8,497 nt of DNA from an uncultured Clostridia bacterium (GTDB lineage: Bacteria > Bacillota > Clostridia > Oscillospirales > Ruminococcaceae): contig CALMXN010000069.1 in assembly GCA_937871145.1 (NCBI GenBank), positions 1 through 8,497 on the forward strand, read 5' to 3'. Position 1 is the stretch's first letter; each line of letters opens with the position of its first letter. The position numbers and the translations under genes were made by a program. Below, piece by piece: positions 1 to 6,007 of this stretch. The notes under the pieces were generated by a model. That model was given only the letters and a program-made list of their open reading frames with translations, was not told the DNA's origin and did no database searches.

Positions 1-489
1 ATCCTCTGGCTTTGTTATCAGCATTCCTCGTGGGATTTTCGGCATATTCTTCTTGAACCAGTTGAGTCTTAATGGGTTAAAAGATTGTACTGCCCAGAAG
101 CCTTTATAGTTTTTCATTGAATATCTCAATGCTCGTTCTAATCTGCCGATATGTGTTGTTGAGCCTTTTAATTCTATAAGTAACGGCACACGGCCATTGA
201 CTATCTTTAAAACTTCCTGAATGGTTGGAATTCTTTCGCTTGTGTCCTGAAGTCTAAGCTTCCTGAGTTCTGCCATAGTCATTTCAGCAATTTCCTTATC
301 GACACCTGTCATCCTTTTTAAATTATTATCATGAAAAACTGCTACATAGTTATCTTTGGTAATGTGTACGTCAAGTTCAATAGCAAAGCCTTTTTCAACT
401 GCTCGTCTGAAAGCTTCTGCTGAATTTTCTGGTGCCCATATATCAAGATTGTGAAGTCCACGATGAGCAATATATTTCCCGAATTCCAT
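1..489 (-). CDS. Glycerophosphodiester phosphodiesterase, N-terminal part (runs off the left edge)
   Basis: This gene encodes a GDPD-family enzyme, which hydrolyses glycerophosphodiesters to glycerol-3-phosphate and an alcohol. The visible 163 residues begin with ATG at 489 and have no stop before the window edge; family members usually run to about 230-260 residues, so roughly a third is missing. Visible hallmarks are His9-Arg10-Gly11 (HRG), Glu21-Asn22, Glu38 and Asp40 in the ELDVH strand, His53 in VFHD, Pro88-Thr89, and Glu106/Lys108 in LIELKG. By family knowledge these give the two catalytic histidines and the metal ligands. The HRG motif lies only nine residues from the start, so there is no signal peptide and the enzyme should be cytoplasmic. 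A GGGG-type ribosome binding site (AAAGGGGC) precedes the ATG. The gene diverges from the foldase gene and has its own promoter at 528-555. The substrate headgroup cannot be told from the sequence. Confidence 0.93.
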   Translation of the reverse strand, partial: MEFGKYIAHRGLHNLDIWAPENSAEAFRRAVEKGFAIELDVHITKDNYVAVFHDNNLKRMTGVDKEIAEMTMAELRKLRLQDTSERIPTIQEVLKIVNGRVPLLIELKGSTTHIGRLERALRYSMKNYKGFWAVQSFNPLRLNWFKKNMPKIPRGMLITKPED

Positions 490-515
490 TTTTTGCCCCT
501 TTATGTTTTGTAATG

Positions 516-540
516 AATATGATATTTATTATATCATATT
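516..540. repeat. Perfect 9-bp inverted repeat over the phosphodiesterase -10 and start site
   Basis: AATATGATA (516-524) and TATCATATT (532-540) are exact inverse complements separated by 7 bp. The repeat covers the -10 box and the predicted transcription start of the minus-strand promoter, a usual place for a repressor operator. Because it is purely AT-rich apart from one GC pair per arm, chance symmetry around a TATAAT box is a real alternative. No regulator gene is visible nearby. Confidence 0.45.
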
Positions 541-555
541 TCTATTAAAATACAA
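528..555 (-). promoter_or_regulatory. Promoter of the glycerophosphodiesterase gene (extended -10)
   Basis: Read on the minus strand, TGATATAAT at 536-528 is a perfect extended -10 (TGnTATAAT). A weak -35 (TTGTAT, 555-550) lies 16 bp upstream. The predicted start is near 521, giving a leader of about 30 nt that carries the AAAGGGG ribosome binding site. The element is overlapped by the inverted repeat at 516-540. Confidence 0.7.
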
Positions 556-582
556 TGATATAATTAAAATATGGATAATCCC

Positions 583-611
583 TTGCATTTAGGAGATATT
601 TTAGTTATAAT
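583..611 (+). promoter_or_regulatory. Candidate upstream promoter for the PpiC foldase gene
   Basis: TTGCAT (583-588) and TATAAT (606-611) are separated by an ideal 17 bp. The -10 is perfect and the -35 keeps TTG. Transcription would start near 618 and leave a leader of about 120 nt before the ATG at 738. A second perfect TATAAT lies at 697-702, so the gene may have tandem promoters. Confidence 0.5.
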
Positions 612-696
612 AAAAAGGTGTTACAATTATTATGTGTACTTTAGGTGAAATTTCTAATGATACTTTGATTTTCACTTTTTCAACACATTTATGTTG

Positions 697-702
697 TATA
701 AT
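697..702 (+). promoter_or_regulatory. Candidate downstream -10 box for the PpiC foldase gene
   Basis: A perfect TATAAT sits 35 bp before the ATG at 738 and would give a leader of about 29 nt. No good -35 exists at 16-18 bp (only T-rich sequence, 674-680). A short inverted repeat, CAACA (681-685) and TGTTG (692-696), directly abuts it. Activity without an activator is doubtful. Confidence 0.35.
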
Positions 703-737
703 GGCATATATATTTATTTTAAGGAGTGTCAAAATTA

Positions 738-2162
738 ATGAAAAAAAATGCTTCCAATAACGAAAATGAAGAATTCGGCAATGACATTGACGAAATTCTT
801 AAAGACGAAAGCGTAACAGAGGAAACAGTTTCAGAAAAAGAAGATGTAATATCTGACACTGATGGTGATTTTTTAATTAAACAAAAGAAATCTGAAAATG
901 GTAAAAGTGCTATGTCAAAAAGCACAAAAAATAAAATAATGGCTATTGTAATTGCTTGCATTGTTGTTCTTGCTGGTATTGGATTTACATTTTACAAAAT
1001 ATTTGATAAAAATAATTCTTTTGCCAAAAATAATTATATCATCAAGGCAAGCAATTTTACAACAAAAATTAACAGCTCAGTTACTGATATAGGACAGTTT
1101 GGCGATTTATTCAGCAATAAGACATTGAAGTACTCTGACGAATCTATTGTTAAGCTTACACCATTCTTTATTACCGACAAAAAGGATGTTACAAGCAAAA
1201 AAATGTTTGACGGCAAAAATGCTGATATTGATAAGGCTATAAAGCTTAAACAGCAGCGTGATAATGAATTATACAAGTATTTCTTCAATGCAGCTAAATC
1301 CCAGTATGACGAAGGCAAGGATGACTATTGGACAAAGGAAAAAAACGAAACATTCAAAAATGTTAAGAAATATGCTGCTAACATGGTGAACAGATATAGT
1401 CTCCCTTATATGCTTGCAGATTCAATGAATATTACACTTACAGACGAAGATTACACAGCAATCAAAAAGCAGATGGACGAAGAAATTACTGGTGTTGGTG
1501 GTCGTGAAAAGTTTGATCAGCTAAGCAACGATAAATTCCTAACATACGAGCTTTATTACTTCCTTTCCACATCTGAATACCTTGAGCAGAAAGTATTTAC
1601 TGAATTCCAGAAAGCTACTGTTCCTGCTTCAGATATGAACAAATACTATGCTGAAAAATACTCATTAGTTAAGCATGTTCTTATTACAAAGGCTGAAGAA
1701 AAAGATGCTTCAGGTAATGCAATAGATGCAGCAACAATAAAAAAAGAAAATGATGCAGCTAAAGCAACAGCTCAGCTTGTTCTTCAGAAAGCAAAGGCAA
1801 ATGAAAACTTTGAAGAATTAATTAAAAAATACAACAAGGATCCAGGAATGACTGATAACCCAGAAGGATATTTTGTTACCAATGACAACTCCTATGTTAA
1901 AGCATTCCAGGATGTCGCATTAAAACTTAAGGTCGGCGAAATCAGTGATATTGTCGAAACAGAATATGGCTGGCATATAATCAAAAGAGTTGACGCAACA
2001 GAATTCTACAAAAAGAATGCTGAAACAATGAAGAGTGAATTCTATTCAAATGAGTTCACACAGATTGTTTCTGACATAATGACTGACTTTGAGAAACACA
2101 TAAAATACGCAAATAATTATGATAAAATTACACCAACTTACTTTAATAAAAAGAGTAAATAA
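738..2162 (+). CDS. Membrane-anchored PpiC/parvulin-type peptidyl-prolyl isomerase (extracytoplasmic foldase)
   Basis: This 474-residue protein probably helps exported proteins fold outside the membrane, like PrsA/SurA-type foldases. Residues 1-60 are polar and strongly acidic and should be cytoplasmic. A lysine-rich stretch (61-66) then leads into one membrane segment at about 67-88. The rest lies outside: a helical, lysine-rich SurA-like region (about 95-305) and a parvulin rotamase domain (about 311-418) with KHVLI (312-316), a PGM...GYF stretch (369-379) and the closing GWHIIKR (411-417). There is no lipobox, so it is held by a transmembrane anchor and not by lipid as in PrsA. A GTG at 726 would add four residues but lies inside the AAGGAG ribosome binding site (721-726), so I chose the ATG at 738, 11 nt downstream. 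The gene stands alone between a divergent phosphodiesterase and a convergent operon. Isomerase activity itself is inferred from family. Confidence 0.9.
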   Translation: MKKNASNNENEEFGNDIDEILKDESVTEETVSEKEDVISDTDGDFLIKQKKSENGKSAMSKSTKNKIMAIVIACIVVLAGIGFTFYKIFDKNNSFAKNNYIIKASNFTTKINSSVTDIGQFGDLFSNKTLKYSDESIVKLTPFFITDKKDVTSKKMFDGKNADIDKAIKLKQQRDNELYKYFFNAAKSQYDEGKDDYWTKEKNETFKNVKKYAANMVNRYSLPYMLADSMNITLTDEDYTAIKKQMDEEITGVGGREKFDQLSNDKFLTYELYYFLSTSEYLEQKVFTEFQKATVPASDMNKYYAEKYSLVKHVLITKAEEKDASGNAIDAATIKKENDAAKATAQLVLQKAKANENFEELIKKYNKDPGMTDNPEGYFVTNDNSYVKAFQDVALKLKVGEISDIVETEYGWHIIKRVDATEFYKKNAETMKSEFYSNEFTQIVSDIMTDFEKHIKYANNYDKITPTYFNKKSK

Positions 2163-2379
2163 AAGAATTAAAGGCTACGTTTAAAACGTAGCTTTTATTA
2201 TTTATATATTCATCATTATATGGCAGACAGACTTCAATAGCCTGATCTGTTTTTTTCTGAGGCTTTTCCTGATTGTTCATTTTATCCAAGCCATCAAAAA
2301 TCAAAACAGCAACAATAAACAATGCGATTATTTCAGCCGATAGAATTACAAAATATATAAAATTCCTTAACTTTCTGAT
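2143..2379 (-). CDS. Candidate small single-pass membrane protein with a non-canonical start (ATC), possibly start-lost
   Basis: After the asparaginase stop codon the same frame stays open for about 80 codons. Reading from an ATC codon at 2379, the 78-residue product starts Met-Arg-Lys-Leu-Arg, has one strong hydrophobic helix (about 7-28, FIYFVILSAEIIALFIVAVL), then a polar, lysine- and asparagine-rich tail. A purine-rich ribosome binding site (GGGGAG, 2392-2387) overlaps the asparaginase stop and lies 7 nt from the ATC. ATC is one base from ATG; ATT at 2382 is also possible. Either initiation is unusual (ATT in infC is the known precedent), or the start has been lost by mutation or miscall. 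The last 20 or so codons run through the hairpin at 2170-2196 and into the end of the foldase gene; a +/-1 shift would give a stop just before the hairpin, so the tail may also be frameshifted. I do not recognise a family. It could be a decaying gene. Confidence 0.4.
   Translation of the reverse strand: MRKLRNFIYFVILSAEIIALFIVAVLIFDGLDKMNNQEKPQKKTDQAIEVCLPYNDEYINNKSYVLNVAFNSFIYSFY
2170..2200 (+). terminator. Hairpin terminator of the foldase gene, possibly bidirectional
   Basis: GCTACGTT (2174-2181) pairs perfectly with AACGTAGC (2185-2192) around a 3-nt loop, and flanking A/T pairs (AAAG/TTTT) lengthen the stem. A TTTTATTATTTAT tract follows on the plus strand, eight bases after the foldase stop codon. 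On the minus strand the stem is followed by CCTTTAATTCTTTTATTT, so it may also stop the convergent operon. A candidate minus-strand small ORF reads through this hairpin. Confidence 0.8.
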
Positions 2380-2391
2380 AATACCGCTCCC

Positions 2392-3429
2392 CTAAACAGT
2401 TTTTTCAAAAGCAATATCATTATCAAGAATGTACCTTCTTAATTCAGCATCATCAGCGCTGTATGCTATCAAAAGCTTTATATAAGCCATCTCTTCGCTT
2501 ATATCAAACAATGGCTTTACTCCGCTTTCAAGTATACTGCTTGCTGAGGCATAATAGTCTTTCTGTTGAGATTCAAGAGATGCAAGGTAAAAATCAATTA
2601 TATTTTTGTATTTGTTGTAAAAATCAATATATGATGTGCAGTAATTACTGTCAGAATAGCTTGAAGCCGTTCCGCCGTGATAGACATATTGAACTATTGC
2701 TTTTATATTATGGGTTGGAACAATACTGTTGTAATCAAAACCTGTATAACCTTTGAGTATTAATACACAAGGCTTAAGCTCTTTTATTTTATAGAGCAGT
2801 AATTCGTTTTTGGAAAAGTCTTTTTCAAGTGGGTTATAAGAATTATCATTTCTGATAAATCTTCCGTTTTCAATCTTTCCAAAATCAATTCGCTTTGTGC
2901 TTGAATATTCATTGGTAAGGGCTTCACACTGTCTTAATCTTGATCCAAGATAAACAATATTCTCATTTTTGTTGTTCTTATAAACAGCAAATACACCAGA
3001 ATACTTAAACTGAGAAATAAAGCAAACAGCATTGATAAAATTATCGTTTCCGTTTGCTCTTTCATCTGATAAGACATAATTGCTCGACACCATTACAACA
3101 GGAATGCTAATCCCCGCTAACATTATTGACAGCATATTTGTTGTATATGCGAGAGTGTCAGTTCCGTGCGCGATAATAATACCGTTATACTGAGAAAAAT
3201 CAGTATTTCTCAGTTCATCAAGAAGAACATTCCAGTCAGAAACAGTCATATTCTCACTCAATGTGTTCAATGGCTGGGAAACAGTGAATTTCACATCTGA
3301 CAAGCCTGTCTGTGTATAGAAGTTATTAATCAGAAGCTTATTAACGCTTTTATCTGAATTTACACAGATACCTTTACCAGTAATTTCTGAACTTATCGTT
3401 CCACCAGTAAATATTACTTTTATTTTCAT
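2392..3429 (-). CDS. Asparaginase-family (divergent) protein, cytoplasmic
   Basis: The 345-residue product has the N-terminal L-asparaginase fold signature. FTGGTI (7-12) carries the nucleophile Thr11; LSENMT (57-62) gives Ser58; AHGTDT (87-92) gives the Thr90-Asp91 pair; and a SDERANGNDN stretch (121-130) corresponds to the conserved substrate-side loop. Length is normal for the family (about 330-350). It lacks a signal peptide, so it should act in the cytoplasm, hydrolysing asparagine or a related amide. Odd points: the region where asparaginases carry their catalytic lysine (here about 161-178, GSRLRQCEALTNEYSS) has none, and the flexible-loop tyrosine after the TGGTI motif is not evident. 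Activity or substrate may therefore differ. The ATG at 3429 follows an AAGGTGA ribosome binding site, and the gene lies only 22 bp after the transglutaminase-like gene, so the two should share a transcript. A small membrane ORF follows in the same frame. Confidence 0.85.
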   Translation of the reverse strand: MKIKVIFTGGTISSEITGKGICVNSDKSVNKLLINNFYTQTGLSDVKFTVSQPLNTLSENMTVSDWNVLLDELRNTDFSQYNGIIIAHGTDTLAYTTNMLSIMLAGISIPVVMVSSNYVLSDERANGNDNFINAVCFISQFKYSGVFAVYKNNKNENIVYLGSRLRQCEALTNEYSSTKRIDFGKIENGRFIRNDNSYNPLEKDFSKNELLLYKIKELKPCVLILKGYTGFDYNSIVPTHNIKAIVQYVYHGGTASSYSDSNYCTSYIDFYNKYKNIIDFYLASLESQQKDYYASASSILESGVKPLFDISEEMAYIKLLIAYSADDAELRRYILDNDIAFEKTV

Positions 3430-3451
3430 AGTTCACCTTATTTGATAAGTA

Positions 3452-4204
3452 TTATTGATAAACAGCACTTTCTGGTTGATTAGATGTTGCTAATGGATAT
3501 TTACTTTTTTCCCACTCGTGACCTGTTTCCTTCATAAAATTATCCGAAACGCAGAAAAAATCTCTAATGGCTCTGTTTTCCTCATCCGGTAAAGGATCAT
3601 CCCATGTTACATCAACATGATACCATTCATCATCAAGCTTAATCATATTCCAGCCATGTTCTTCTCCCTCATTAGCTTTTCCGTGGATAGTTATGCACTC
3701 TATACCAGCCATCTGACAAAGTAACTGATAGGTCAGTGTATAGCCAAGACATATAGCTTTTCCGTTCTTAAAAAAACCATACGGAGATACGGAATCAGGA
3801 TTTTCTGCTACTAGTTCATTAAAGTTATCTGTATCATATTTTGCATTTATAATAATATAATCATGTATTGTTTTCGCTTTTTCAAAATCAGTCATATTAT
3901 CTTTTATATTTGAATCGATAACTTTTACTGCACAATCATAAATATATCTCTCTTTTTCATCTGTAAGAGATGACTTATCATTATCCTTATAAGCTTTGAC
4001 AATACTCTCAATTATAGGGAACACATCGCCCTTACCTTTGACGTGATAATCGCCACGAGGTGTTGTTATAACTGACGAATCTTCTTTACTTGATGCAGTA
4101 GTTTGTGATTCTTGCTTTGATACTATTGTTGTTTTACAACCACACAAAGTCATCAATAACAATGCTGTTAAAATGCATAGGAATTTTCTTGTTGTCTTTT
4201 TCAT
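3452..4204 (-). CDS. Transglutaminase-like (papain-fold) lipoprotein
   Basis: This 250-residue protein has a lipoprotein signal: KKTTRK, a hydrophobic core (about 8-20) and the lipobox Leu20-Cys21-Gly22-Cys23, with lipidation expected at Cys23. A Ser/Thr-rich linker (24-48) leads to a helical region and then a transglutaminase-like domain (about 105-220). The likely triad is Cys152 in GKAICLGYT, His183 in EEHGWN, and Asp198 in YHVDVTWDDP, which is the standard order and context for this superfamily. Bacterial members of this kind are mostly thought to be peptidases or amidases on the cell surface, though true cross-linking cannot be excluded. The start ATG (4204) has a strong GGAGG site 6 nt upstream (4215-4211). 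It is the first gene of an operon with the asparaginase-family gene, driven by the promoter at 4225-4254. The natural substrate is unknown. Confidence 0.9.
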   Translation of the reverse strand: MKKTTRKFLCILTALLLMTLCGCKTTIVSKQESQTTASSKEDSSVITTPRGDYHVKGKGDVFPIIESIVKAYKDNDKSSLTDEKERYIYDCAVKVIDSNIKDNMTDFEKAKTIHDYIIINAKYDTDNFNELVAENPDSVSPYGFFKNGKAICLGYTLTYQLLCQMAGIECITIHGKANEGEEHGWNMIKLDDEWYHVDVTWDDPLPDEENRAIRDFFCVSDNFMKETGHEWEKSKYPLATSNQPESAVYQ

Positions 4205-4224
4205 GTTACGCCTCCAATGAGAGA

Positions 4225-4254
4225 ATTATAACATTCACTCACATAAAATGTCAA
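4225..4254 (-). promoter_or_regulatory. Strong sigma-A-type promoter of the transglutaminase-asparaginase operon
   Basis: On the minus strand a perfect TTGACA (4254-4249) is followed after 18 bp by a perfect TATAAT (4230-4225), which also has the TG of an extended -10 (TGTTATAAT). Transcription should start near 4218, almost at the GGAGG ribosome binding site, so the leader is only about 14 nt. It fills the 57-bp gap after the exporter operon and separates the two transcription units. No terminator hairpin lies between the exporter stop and this promoter, so read-through from upstream is also possible. Confidence 0.85.
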
Positions 4255-4261
4255 TTAAGGT

Positions 4262-6007
4262 TTAATCATCATCTTTTTCATTAGAAAACTGGCTGTTATA
4301 GAGATTACTGTAAAAACTTTTTGCCTTCAAAAGTTCATCGTGACTACCCTGTTCAATAATTTTGCCCTGATTCATTACAAGAATAACATCAGCTTCTTTT
4401 ATAGTGGATAATCTATGAGCTACTATAAAGCTTGTTCTCCCAGTCATCATCTTAGCAAAAGCCTTCTGAATCTTAATTTCTGTACGCGTATCTATGCTGC
4501 TTGTCGCCTCATCAAGAATAAGCATTGGCGGCAGGATAAGCATTATTCTCGCTATGCAAAGAAGCTGCTTCTGACCTTGTGAAATACTTTCGCCATCATC
4601 AGAAACAATAGTATTATAACCGTCAGGAAGACGTCTGATAAAACCATCAGCATACGCCTGCTTTGCTGCATTGATAATTTCTTTATCAGTAGCATCAGGC
4701 TTGCCAAAGGCGATATTATCTTTAATTGTGCCATTTTTAAGCCAGGTTTCCTGTAGTACCATACCATATTGTGAACGAAGGCTATCGCGGGTAAGCTCAT
4801 TAATATTGTTTCCACCTACAACGATTTCCCCTGAATTGACATCATAAAAACGCATAAGAAGATTAATAAGTGTAGTCTTTCCGCAACCTGTCGGCCCGAC
4901 TATTGCTATTCTCTGACCAGGCTTAACAATGAGATTAAAGTCCTCAATAAGCTTTCTTTCAGGTGAATAAGAAAAATAAACATCTGATATATTTATGCTT
5001 CCGTCACATTCGGTCATTATCTTGTCATCAGGTTTTGTTACTTCTGAAGGCTCGTCAATTATTTCAAAAATTCTTGTTGCCGAAGCAAAGGCATTCTGAA
5101 GTTCTGTTACAACGCCAGATATTTCATTAAAAGGCTTTGTATACTGATTTGCATACGCAAGAAAGCTTGAAAGCGCACCGACAGATAGCTTTCCGCTAAG
5201 GACACTCAGCGCACCAATAATTCCTACACTCGTATAAACAAGTCCATTCACAAAACGTGTTGATGGATTTGTCAGTGATGAATAGAACTGCGCTTTAACT
5301 CCGCAGGAATACAGTCTTGAATTTATTTCTTCAAACCTTCCTTGTGTGATTTCGCCCTGACTGAATGATTTTACAATATTCTGATTTGAAATGATTTCTT
5401 CGACATAGCCTGTCATTTCGCCACGGGTTTCTGACTGAACTTGAAACATTTTAAATGAGCTTTTTGCAATAAATGACGCTACGAAAAGTGATAATGGTGT
5501 CAACACAACAACTATCAAAGCAATTGATACATTTATAGTCAGCATAAATATCAATGTGCCGAGTATTGTAATCAAGCCTGTGAAAACCTGATTAAAGGTC
5601 TGGAGCAAGCCGTCTGATATAATTTCAGTGTCTGTTACAATTCTGCTTATTAAATCGCCCTGTGACTTTGAATCTACATACTTTAATGGAACGCTTTCTA
5701 TTTTGTTGAAAGCTTCCTGTCTTATATCATTAATTGTGTTATATGCAAGCTTATTAGTGCAGAGTGACATAAACCATTGGAATAAAGAACCCACCAATGC
5801 AAATAAGCCAAGAGTAATGAGGACTGGTACAAGTCCTTTAAAATCAGCACTGCCTTTTCCGACAATCAGGTCAACTGCCTTACCGATTAAAACTGGCACA
5901 TACAATGTCAGCGAAACACCAACAAGTGCAGTAATCAGAGCAAGGATGGATAACAATTTATATGGCTTGAGATACGTTAAAATCCTTTTTAATATGCCTT
6001 TATTCAT
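4262..6007 (-). CDS. ABC exporter half-transporter, subunit 2 (consensus ATPase site, multidrug/lipid type)
   Basis: This 581-residue half-transporter has a six-helix exporter domain (helices near 20-40, 58-80, 138-157, 160-182, 250-272, 278-300) fused to an ATPase domain. Visible motifs are Walker A GPTGCGKTT (371-379), Q-loop Gln419, signature ISQGQ (475-479, a variant of LSGGQ), Walker B MLILDE with catalytic Glu500, and switch His531. The complete Glu and His with a variant signature are what is expected of the consensus-site partner in a heterodimeric exporter (TM287/288, BmrCD, LmrCD type). Its frame is open upstream to 6124, but the ATG at 6007 is the right start: it overlaps the stop of the preceding gene by 8 nt, follows GGAGGTGA/GAGGG sequence, and begins at the conserved MNKGILKRIL family N-terminus. 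Translation is probably coupled. The substrate is unknown; drugs, lipids or peptides are all possible. Confidence 0.93.
   Translation of the reverse strand: MNKGILKRILTYLKPYKLLSILALITALVGVSLTLYVPVLIGKAVDLIVGKGSADFKGLVPVLITLGLFALVGSLFQWFMSLCTNKLAYNTINDIRQEAFNKIESVPLKYVDSKSQGDLISRIVTDTEIISDGLLQTFNQVFTGLITILGTLIFMLTINVSIALIVVVLTPLSLFVASFIAKSSFKMFQVQSETRGEMTGYVEEIISNQNIVKSFSQGEITQGRFEEINSRLYSCGVKAQFYSSLTNPSTRFVNGLVYTSVGIIGALSVLSGKLSVGALSSFLAYANQYTKPFNEISGVVTELQNAFASATRIFEIIDEPSEVTKPDDKIMTECDGSINISDVYFSYSPERKLIEDFNLIVKPGQRIAIVGPTGCGKTTLINLLMRFYDVNSGEIVVGGNNINELTRDSLRSQYGMVLQETWLKNGTIKDNIAFGKPDATDKEIINAAKQAYADGFIRRLPDGYNTIVSDDGESISQGQKQLLCIARIMLILPPMLILDEATSSIDTRTEIKIQKAFAKMMTGRTSFIVAHRLSTIKEADVILVMNQGKIIEQGSHDELLKAKSFYSNLYNSQFSNEKDDD

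Noticed and set aside
726..737. GTG start for the foldase at 726
   Set aside because: The GTG lies within the AAGGAG ribosome binding site itself and has no site of its own; the ATG at 738 is well placed.
632..760. A 42-codon plus-strand ORF starting ATG at 632, overlapping the foldase start, with an AAAAAGGTG-like site upstream
   Set aside because: It contains the second -10 box and the foldase ribosome binding site, its composition looks random, and spacing to the purine stretch is long. A leader peptide is possible but unsupported.
2463..2756. A 97-codon plus-strand frame opposite the asparaginase-family gene
   Set aside because: It lies antisense to clear asparaginase motifs and shows no promoter, ribosome binding site or family features.
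4231..4251. ACATT...AATGT inverted repeat inside the spacer of the transglutaminase-asparaginase promoter
   Set aside because: Only 5-bp arms with an 11-bp gap in AT-rich DNA; too weak to call an operator.
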